From positions 1 through 42,541 of the forward strand of contig DAOTTI010000055.1 of assembly GCA_034437795.1 (NCBI GenBank): a DNA stretch of 42,541 nucleotides, read 5' to 3'. The translations under genes were made by a program, and so were the position numbers. Positions 24,970 to 31,454 of the stretch are shown here, piece by piece. The notes beneath the pieces are model-generated. The model saw only the letters and a program-made list of their open reading frames with translations. It ran no database searches and had not been told where the DNA came from. The DNA comes from DAOTTI01 sp034437795 (GTDB taxonomy: Bacteria; Chloroflexota; UBA11872; UBA12225). Positions within the stretch are counted from its first letter, which is position 1; every line of letters starts with the position of its first letter.

Positions 24970-25037
24970 GCGCTGCCTTGCCTGGGCCCGCACACGTGCG
25001 ACCGCGGCCAGCACGGACACGTTAGGGGGAGTGGCAC

Positions 25038-25826
25038 GTGATGCTCTCGGTCGTGATCCCGGCCTACCGCCAGGAGGCCACCATCGTGCAGGACGTGCAG
25101 CACATTGCGCAGGTGCTGCAAGACGCAGGCCTGGACTACGAGCTGCTGGTGGTGGTGGATGGCTTCGTCGACGCCACCTACGCGCGGGCCCGCACCCTGG
25201 CCTCGGCGCGGGTGTCGGTGCTGGGCTATCCGCGCAACGGGGGCAAGGGCCATGCCGTGTGCTACGGCCTGCGCCAGGCGCGGGGCGATCCCATCGCCTT
25301 CATCGACGCCGGCATGGAGCTGGACCCGGCGGGGCTCCTGCGCTGCCTGGCGATCATGGAGCGGGAGCAGGCGGACATCGTGATTGGCTCCAAGCGCCAT
25401 CCCCAGTCGGTGGTGGCCTACCCCTGGCTGCGGCGCGTGTACAGCTTTGGCTACCAGGCGCTGGTGCGGGCCCTCTTTGGCTTGAACGTGCGGGACACGC
25501 AGGTGGGGCTCAAGCTCTTCCGGCGGCGGGTGGTGGCGGACGTGGTGCCGCTGCTGCTGGTCAAGCGTTTTGCCTTTGACGTGGAGCTCCTGGTGGTGGC
25601 CAGGCTGCGGGGGCACACGCGGATTGTGGAGGCGCCGGTCACCCTGCGCCATGCCCGCTTCTCCAGCACCATCCGGCTGCGCAGCGTCTTCGACATGCTG
25701 TGGGACACGGCGGCGGTCTTCTACCGCGCGCGCATTCTGCACTACTACCAGCGCCTCGGGGGGACGCACCCGCGGGCGGGCCAACCGACGAGCGAACCGG
25801 TGGGGCATGAACGCGCCAGCGCTTGA
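25038..25826 (+). CDS. Family 2 glycosyltransferase (dolichyl-phosphate mannosyltransferase-like)
   Basis: A 262-aa GT-A-fold glycosyltransferase of family 2. It opens LSVVIPAYRQEATIV, with VVVDGFVDAT, NGGKGHAV and the metal-binding DAGMELD region (about residues 91-97), then DTQVGLKLFRRRV near the acceptor site. These features match the polyprenyl-phosphate hexose synthases, which transfer sugar from a nucleotide donor to a lipid carrier on the inner membrane face. No C-terminal membrane helices are evident. The GTG start (followed at once by ATG) is preceded by AGGGGGAG. It is the first gene of the plus-strand cluster and may supply the lipid-linked sugars used by the large GT-C-like membrane proteins downstream. 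Confidence 0.92.
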   Translation: MMLSVVIPAYRQEATIVQDVQHIAQVLQDAGLDYELLVVVDGFVDATYARARTLASARVSVLGYPRNGGKGHAVCYGLRQARGDPIAFIDAGMELDPAGLLRCLAIMEREQADIVIGSKRHPQSVVAYPWLRRVYSFGYQALVRALFGLNVRDTQVGLKLFRRRVVADVVPLLLVKRFAFDVELLVVARLRGHTRIVEAPVTLRHARFSSTIRLRSVFDMLWDTAAVFYRARILHYYQRLGGTHPRAGQPTSEPVGHERASA

Positions 25827-26880
25827 GCGTGCCTTGGGCCAGGGTTCGCCCGCCGCAGTCTCGACACGTGTTGCCCACGGGCGTGTGCCGGGCGAGCAGC
25901 CGGCGGTGAGCGTGATCATCCCCGTGCGGCGGATCAACGGCTACGTCCGCGAGTCGCTCTCGCACCTGCTGGCCCATGATTACGCGGCACTGGAGGTGAT
26001 CATCCTGCCGGACTGCACCACGGAGGATGACGGTGTGGGCACGTCTTCCAGGGTGCGTATCGTGCCGACGGGCGCAGTGGGGCCGGCCGAGAAGCGTGAT
26101 CGGGGCGCTTCTCTGGCCACCGGTGAGATCCTGGCCTTTCTGGACGACGATGCCTATCCTCATCCGGACTGGCTTGCGAAGGCCATACCGCACTTCCTGG
26201 CGAAGGACGTGGCCGCCGTAGGCGGTCCGGCGGTTACGCCGCCGGACGACCCGTTCTGGCAGCAAGCCTCCGGCTGGGCGCTCTCCACCCGCCTTGGCTC
26301 TGGCGGTGCCCTGATGCGCTACCTGCCGGTGGGCACACCCCGTGACGTCGACGACTGGCCGACGGTGAACCTATTGGTGCGCAAGACCGACTTTGAGGCC
26401 GTGGGCGGCTTCAACTGCCACTATTATCCGGGCGAAGACACCAAGCTCTGCCTGGATCTCACGCGCCGGCTCGGCAAGCGCATCATCTACGAGCCGGGGG
26501 CGATCGTCTACCACCACCGGCGCGACCTGTTCTGGGGGCACTTCCGGCAGATTGGCCGCTATGCCGAGCACCGCGGCTACTTCGTGAAGGCGTTTCCCGC
26601 CACATCGCGGCGGCCGCTGTACTTCCTGCCAACGGCACTCGTGGCCGGACTAGTGGGCGGAGCGCTCGGGGCGCTTGCACCGTGGCGGGCACCGCGGACG
26701 GCGTACGCGCTGGCGCTTGGGGCGTACGGGGCCGCGCTGGGCATCACCTGCCTGGAGCTGGTGCGCCAGACACGGCGGCCGGTGCTCGCCGCGGCGGCCA
26801 CGCTGGGGGTCGCGCTGACGCATGTGGTATACGGGGTCTTGTTTGTGAAAGGGCTGCTGAGCCGCGAGCTGGTGCGGTGA
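25807..26880 (+). CDS. Family 2 glycosyltransferase with C-terminal membrane helices
   Basis: A 357-aa GT2 protein. After about 34 poorly ordered residues comes VSVIIPVRRINGYVRE, then ILAFLDDDAYPHPDW with the donor/metal-binding DDD, and YYPGEDTKLCLDLTRRLGK with the catalytic ED-type acidic pair. The last ~85 residues are hydrophobic (ALVAGLVGGALGALAPW and later segments) and should form three or so membrane helices, anchoring the enzyme at the inner face. The ATG at 25807 lies inside the end of the preceding gene (20-base overlap in another frame); the frame is open upstream to 25570, but that part is only a shadow of the first glycosyltransferase. The overlap suggests coupled expression. 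Confidence 0.9.
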   Translation: MNAPALERALGQGSPAAVSTRVAHGRVPGEQPAVSVIIPVRRINGYVRESLSHLLAHDYAALEVIILPDCTTEDDGVGTSSRVRIVPTGAVGPAEKRDRGASLATGEILAFLDDDAYPHPDWLAKAIPHFLAKDVAAVGGPAVTPPDDPFWQQASGWALSTRLGSGGALMRYLPVGTPRDVDDWPTVNLLVRKTDFEAVGGFNCHYYPGEDTKLCLDLTRRLGKRIIYEPGAIVYHHRRDLFWGHFRQIGRYAEHRGYFVKAFPATSRRPLYFLPTALVAGLVGGALGALAPWRAPRTAYALALGAYGAALGITCLELVRQTRRPVLAAAATLGVALTHVVYGVLFVKGLLSRELVR

Positions 26881-26956
26881 GGCGGCGCGCGGAGCACGCC
26901 TGCGCTGCTGTAGCCGCCGGTCGACCAGGGAACGAAGAACAGGAGTGATTGAGACG

Positions 26957-28456
26957 ATGCGCATCGCCATCGCATACCCGCCGATCGAGACGGATAAAGG
27001 GGTGCCGCTGCTCTCCCAGAACCGGCAGTTCCAGTATTTCACCAACCCGACCTTCATCTTCCCGTGTGTGCCGGCGATGGCCGCCTCGCTCTTGCAGCAG
27101 CACGGCTACGACGTGGCCTGGCTAGATGGGATCGCCGAGCGGAAGAGCTACGCCGAGTGGCTCAAGGACGTGGCGCGTGCCGATCCGCACCTCCTCGCCA
27201 TCGAGACGAAGACGCCCACGGTGAAGCAGTACTGGCGCATCATCGATGATCTGAAGCAGCGCTTCCCCCAGATGACCATCGTGCTGATGGGCGACCACGT
27301 GACGGCGCTGCCTGACGAGTCGCTCCAGGCCTGCAAGGTGGACTACGTGCTCACCGGCGGCGACTTCGACTTCTCCCTGCTGAGCCTGGCCAACCATCTG
27401 GCGCGGGGCGCCGATCTCGAGCCCGGGTTCTACTTCTGGGACGGTGACAGGATCAGGAACACCGGCCACTTCATCCAGCACGACCCGCGGGAGCTGCCGT
27501 TCATTGACCGTGAGCTCGTGAAGTGGAAGCTCTACGCCTACCACAACGGCAACTTCAAGTACACGCCCGGCACCTACAGCATGGTGGGGCGGGACTGCTG
27601 GTGGCGCAAAGACGGTGGCTGCACGTTCTGCTCCTGGACCAGCACGTTTCCCAAGTTCCGCGTGGACACGCCGGAGAAGTTGCTAGACGAGGTCGGGCAC
27701 CTGATCGACCTGGGGGTACGGGAGATCTTCGACGACACTGGCACGTTTCCGGTGGGGCCGTGGCTGGAGAAATTCTGCAAAGGCATGATCGAGCGCGGCT
27801 ACCACAAGCACGTCAAATTCGGGTGCAACATGCGCGCCGACGCCCTGACGCAGAAAGAGTACGAGCTGATGGGCAAGGCGGGCTTTCGTTTTATTCTGTA
27901 CGGGCTCGAGTCGGCCAGCCAGCGCACTCTCGACCTGCTGAACAAGGGGACGAAGTGGGACGACATCATCACGGCCACCAAGTGGGCCAGGGAAGCCGGG
28001 CTCGACCCGCACGTGACCTGTATGGTGGGTTACCCCTGGGAGACCTATGAAGAGGCGAAGAAGACGATCGAACTCACGCGCATGCTGTTCGACAAGGGCT
28101 ACGTCGAGACGCTGCAGGCGACGATCGTGATCCCCTATCCGGGGACGGCGCTGTTCCGGCAGTGCGAGCAGAACGGCTGGCTGAAGTTCCGCGACTGGGA
28201 GCGCTACGACATGCGCGAGCCGGTGATGGTCTCGCCCATCCCGGATGAACAGATCATGGAGCTGGTGCAGAGCCTGTACACGTCATTCCTGACGCCGCGG
28301 TATATCATGCGCAAGCTCACCCAGATCCGCACCCTCGACGACGTGAACTACTACGTCATCCGCGGCAGCAAGTACCTCTGGGGGCATCTCAAAGACTTCG
28401 CGAAGGAGCAGGTGGCACGGCGGCGGGCGGCTCCGGTAGGGAGCACGGCGGAGTAG
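26957..28456 (+). CDS. Cobalamin-binding-type radical SAM protein with CX7CX2C cluster motif
   Basis: A 499-aa protein with the layout of B12-binding-domain radical SAM enzymes: an N-terminal Rossmann-like domain (residues ~1-160, with VLMGDHVTALPDE), then a radical SAM barrel. The cluster motif is GRDCWWRKDGGCTFCSW with C214, C222 and C225, i.e. CX7CX2C rather than the standard CX3CX2C. Other radical SAM signs are present: DDTGTFPVG, NMRADAL, the LYGLESASQRTLDLLNKG segment and VTCMVGYPWETYEEA. The family methylates or rearranges unactivated carbons or phosphorus; here a modification of a sugar or lipid precursor of the surface glycan is plausible but unproven. AGGAG lies 11 bases before the ATG; a GTG at 26945 is the alternative start. 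It sits amid glycosyltransferase genes. Confidence 0.88.
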   Translation: MRIAIAYPPIETDKGVPLLSQNRQFQYFTNPTFIFPCVPAMAASLLQQHGYDVAWLDGIAERKSYAEWLKDVARADPHLLAIETKTPTVKQYWRIIDDLKQRFPQMTIVLMGDHVTALPDESLQACKVDYVLTGGDFDFSLLSLANHLARGADLEPGFYFWDGDRIRNTGHFIQHDPRELPFIDRELVKWKLYAYHNGNFKYTPGTYSMVGRDCWWRKDGGCTFCSWTSTFPKFRVDTPEKLLDEVGHLIDLGVREIFDDTGTFPVGPWLEKFCKGMIERGYHKHVKFGCNMRADALTQKEYELMGKAGFRFILYGLESASQRTLDLLNKGTKWDDIITATKWAREAGLDPHVTCMVGYPWETYEEAKKTIELTRMLFDKGYVETLQATIVIPYPGTALFRQCEQNGWLKFRDWERYDMREPVMVSPIPDEQIMELVQSLYTSFLTPRYIMRKLTQIRTLDDVNYYVIRGSKYLWGHLKDFAKEQVARRRAAPVGSTAE

Positions 28457-28529
28457 CGCCGCAAGTGCGGCGTCGTGTGAAGCCGGTGGATGGCGAGGCT
28501 CGTTTGCGCGTGCGCTTTGTCAGGAGAAG

Positions 28530-29663
28530 ATGCGGCCAAGGCGGCTCGTCGCTTTGCTCAACGCTTATACCGAGGGGATGAGCGGGGGAGATGCCTGGTT
28601 CATCGAGATTGCAAAGCGGCTCAGGGGCTTTGAGCTTGTGGTGGTGACCTCTGCGCTGGGGGAGGCTGCGTGTCGCGAGCGCGGGCTGGTCACCTGCTTC
28701 TGGCTCACCACTCGTGAGGCGCGGTTCACCGGCGTGATCGCTACCTACCTCCTCCGTACGTTCAAGGGTCTCCTGCTTACTCGCCGGATCCGCAGCGGCG
28801 ATCTGGTCTATGCCACCTCCGATTTCCTTCCGGATGTGCTACCGGCCTTTGGGTGGAAGATTCGACACCGGCACGTGGGCTGGGTGCAGAAGATTCATCA
28901 TATGATTCCGCTCAAGCGGCGGATCCCGCATGCTGCGCAGAAGGTCAGCCACATGCTGATCAAGGCTGCTGCCGACGTAATCATTGTGAATAGTGCTCTC
29001 CTCCGTGATGAACTGCTCCGTCATGGCTTCCCTCCGGAGCGGGTACGGGTCAATTATCCGGGGATCGATCTTCGCCAGTTTCACGCGCCGGCAGCGGAGG
29101 GACCGCCATTGTACGATGGGGTCTTCCTCGGCCGGCTGCATCCATCGAAAGGGATCTTCGACCTGGTCGACATCTGGCAGAATGTGCGAGCTGCCCGCCC
29201 GTCGGCCACCCTGGCGGTCATCGGTCGCGGAGAGCGCCGGACGATTGCGGCGCTGCAGGAGAAAATCGCGGCGGCAGGGCTCACGCACCACATCAATCTC
29301 CTGGGGTTCCTCGAGACAGCGGCGGTCATCGACGTGCTTCGCCGGAGCCGCGTCTTCGTCTTCCCGAGCCGGGAGGAGGGGTTCGGAATCGCCATCCTCG
29401 AGGCGATGGCGAGCGGGCTGCCGGTGGTCGCGTGGGACTTGCCGGTCTACCGGGAAGTATTTCCCCAGGGGGTCGTGCGTGTGCCAGTGGGCGCCCATGA
29501 GACCTTCGCCAGCGAGGTGGTTCGCCTGCTTGCAAGTGCGGACCTACGCCACCAGCTTGTCCTTGCCGGGCAGCGCCTGCTCCCACGCTACGACTGGGAC
29601 GCTGTTGCCTTGCGAGAAGCGAAAGCGATGAGCGGGATGCCAGACACTGCTGCCATTGCGTAA
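28530..29663 (+). CDS. Family 4 glycosyltransferase (GT-B fold)
   Basis: A 377-aa retaining glycosyltransferase of the GT4 type. The N-terminal domain opens with LVALLNAYTEGMSGGDAWF, a Gly-rich acceptor loop. The C-terminal domain has VFLGRLHPSKGIFDLVDIW, which begins the nucleotide-sugar-binding half, LAVIGRGERR, and FVFPSREEGFGIAILEAMAS with the EX7E motif, followed by GLPVVAWDLP. It probably adds a sugar to a growing lipid-linked oligosaccharide in the cytoplasm. The ATG has AGGAGAAG directly upstream. It follows the radical SAM gene by 73 bases and precedes a GT2 gene by 72 bases, in the same direction. Confidence 0.92.
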   Translation: MRPRRLVALLNAYTEGMSGGDAWFIEIAKRLRGFELVVVTSALGEAACRERGLVTCFWLTTREARFTGVIATYLLRTFKGLLLTRRIRSGDLVYATSDFLPDVLPAFGWKIRHRHVGWVQKIHHMIPLKRRIPHAAQKVSHMLIKAAADVIIVNSALLRDELLRHGFPPERVRVNYPGIDLRQFHAPAAEGPPLYDGVFLGRLHPSKGIFDLVDIWQNVRAARPSATLAVIGRGERRTIAALQEKIAAAGLTHHINLLGFLETAAVIDVLRRSRVFVFPSREEGFGIAILEAMASGLPVVAWDLPVYREVFPQGVVRVPVGAHETFASEVVRLLASADLRHQLVLAGQRLLPRYDWDAVALREAKAMSGMPDTAAIA

Positions 29664-29735
29664 CGGCAAGGGAGACGGGATTGCACACGCGCTGTCGTAG
29701 TCCAGAGACTGCTGTCGTCGCGTAAGGAGCACGAG

Positions 29736-30752
29736 ATGTTGCGCCCGGCATTGAGCATTCTCATCCCAACCTACAACCGGTCGTCGCTCTTGCGCGAGAC
29801 GATCAGCAGCGTGCTGCGCCAGCGCTTCTCCGACTATGAGCTGATCGTCTCTGACGATTGCTCGACCGACGATACGGCCGAGGTTGTGCAGGCCTTTGGC
29901 GACGCGCGCATTCGATACATTCGAAATGAGCGGAATCTTGGGTACGGCGGCAATCTGGAGGCGGGCGCAGCGCACGCCAGCGGCGAAATTCTGTACCTCC
30001 TGGGCCATGACGATCTCCTGCTCGCCAGCGCGCTTGAGCACACCTACAAGGCCTTCTGCGCTGATCCGTCCATCGGCATCGTGACGCGACCGTACTACTG
30101 GTTCCTCGCGGACCCACGCCGCCCGGTCCGCGCTGTGCCTCCCTATGATGCGACCCAGGACGCCGTGCTCTCACTCCATGACGGCAGGGAAGCCGTCCAG
30201 GCGCTCTTCCGCTCTGCGGGGCAGCTCTCCGGGCTGGGCTTTCGGCGGTGCTACTGGGAGAAGGGATTCCACCACCACATTTTTACGGCGCATATCTATC
30301 CGTTCGCTGATATCCTGCGGCGTGCCCGGGCCGTGTACCTGAAGGACTACGCGGTCGCCGTGCGGATCGAAAGCAGCATGACCCGCCACAGGCCGGAGAT
30401 TTACGACCCATCGCCCACAGAGACGTGGATCCAGATGTTCGAGACGGTCTATCCTGAGCCCGTATACCAGGACGTCCGGCGATGGGGCATTGAACTGATC
30501 ACGGGGCAGAACTTCGAGGGCCTGGTGCAGTTACGCAATTACAGCAACACCAAGGCGGTGCTGCGAGAAATCCGGGTGATGCTATGCCGCCGGCCGCGCA
30601 ACCTGCTCGCGGCGAAATTCTGGCTCTATGGGCTCCTGAGCCTGTTCACGCCAGCGCCTGTTCTGCGCCGCCTGGCTGACGGCTACAAGCAGCACGTTCT
30701 TGCGCGTGCGCTCGACGCGTCACAGATCACCCGGGGGCTCCAGCTTCTCTGA
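29736..30752 (+). CDS. Family 2 glycosyltransferase
   Basis: A 338-aa GT2 enzyme starting LSILIPTYNRSSLLRETISS, with IVSDDCSTDDT, NERNLGYGGNLE and the DXD-like GHDDLLLAS (about residues 89-97). The C-terminal ~100 residues are less conserved and contain a weakly hydrophobic segment (LLAAKFWLYGLLSLFTPAP) that may touch the membrane. It should transfer a sugar from a nucleotide donor during glycan assembly. A good ribosome site (AAGGAG, 8-base spacing) precedes the ATG. The 72-base leader repeats part of the end of the preceding gene (ACTGCTG...GCGTAA twice), suggesting a small local duplication. The next gene, a methyltransferase, begins 24 bases after its stop. Confidence 0.92.
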   Translation: MLRPALSILIPTYNRSSLLRETISSVLRQRFSDYELIVSDDCSTDDTAEVVQAFGDARIRYIRNERNLGYGGNLEAGAAHASGEILYLLGHDDLLLASALEHTYKAFCADPSIGIVTRPYYWFLADPRRPVRAVPPYDATQDAVLSLHDGREAVQALFRSAGQLSGLGFRRCYWEKGFHHHIFTAHIYPFADILRRARAVYLKDYAVAVRIESSMTRHRPEIYDPSPTETWIQMFETVYPEPVYQDVRRWGIELITGQNFEGLVQLRNYSNTKAVLREIRVMLCRRPRNLLAAKFWLYGLLSLFTPAPVLRRLADGYKQHVLARALDASQITRGLQLL

Positions 30753-30776
30753 CGATCTCGTATAAGACGATCCCTG

Positions 30777-31454
30777 ATGAAACGACTCATCACTCTTCTT
30801 TATCACAACCCGCTCGTTGCGCGTATGTTCCATACACTGGTGTATTGCCTGCAGCGTGAGCTCCAGGATTGCCAGTCTGTTCTCGATCTGGGTTGTGGAC
30901 CAGGCTCGCCGCTCCAGTTCTGTCCGGTGCCCTACGCCGTCGGCGTCGATGCGTTTGCACCGTACATTTCAACATCCGCTGCGCGGGCCATCCACACGGC
31001 GTACATTCACGCGGATATCACTCGCCTTGCATTCCAGCCAAAATCCTTCGACGCTGTGGTCATGCTTGATGTGCTGGAGCACTTGCCACAACATGAAGGC
31101 ATGGCACTTCTCCAGAAGGCCGAGTGCTGGGCACGCAAGCGCGTGCTTATCACAACACCCAATGGCTACGTCCCGCAAGGACCCCGGGGCGGGAATCCGT
31201 ACCAGGTACATCGTTCGGCGTGGACCCTCACCGCCATGCGAGGCCTGGGATACCGTGCACACGGCATGGCCGGGCTGCGCTTCCTGCATCGCGAGAACCC
31301 GCTCACACCGATGGAAGATCCTGAAGCTATGTTCACCACCATCCGCTGGCGTCCGTGGCTCTTCTGGCTCTGCGTTTGCACGGTTACTCAACTTCTCACC
31401 TATCATGTTCCTCAGTGGACCTATGAAATCCTTTACGTGCGCGACCTACCGTGA
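30777..31454 (+). CDS. Class I SAM-dependent methyltransferase
   Basis: A 225-aa methyltransferase. Motif I is VLDLGCGPGSPL (about 35-46), motif II VGVDAFAPY, and the FDAVVMLDVLEHLPQ segment (about 91-105) is motif IV/post-motif of the UbiE/COQ5-like fold. The stretch ITTPNGYVPQ follows. The C-terminal ~40 residues include a hydrophobic run (WRPWLFWLCVCTVTQLL) suggesting membrane association. It may O-methylate a sugar or act on a lipid-linked intermediate, since both neighbours are glycan genes. No ribosome site is obvious. Its TGA overlaps the GTG start of the large membrane-protein gene by four bases (GTGA), indicating translational coupling. Confidence 0.88.
   Translation: MKRLITLLYHNPLVARMFHTLVYCLQRELQDCQSVLDLGCGPGSPLQFCPVPYAVGVDAFAPYISTSAARAIHTAYIHADITRLAFQPKSFDAVVMLDVLEHLPQHEGMALLQKAECWARKRVLITTPNGYVPQGPRGGNPYQVHRSAWTLTAMRGLGYRAHGMAGLRFLHRENPLTPMEDPEAMFTTIRWRPWLFWLCVCTVTQLLTYHVPQWTYEILYVRDLP

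Larger units (their letters stand above)
24505..25037. other. Divergent intergenic region with repeats and a promoter
   Basis: No gene is supported. The region holds an 8-bp-periodic CGTCTC array (about 24750-24787), a half-copy of the hairpin repeat tail (GGAGAGAGGGGCCAGGGG, 24790-24807), a second tail-like piece GCGCGACCGGAGGGGGTGAGG (also present near 42410), and the promoter at 24939-24969. It marks the switch from the minus-strand metabolism genes to the plus-strand glycan cluster. Confidence 0.7.

Noticed and set aside
24702..25937. Minus-strand open frame of 411 codons
   Set aside because: Antisense to the first glycosyltransferase gene and the promoter region; no recognisable domain.
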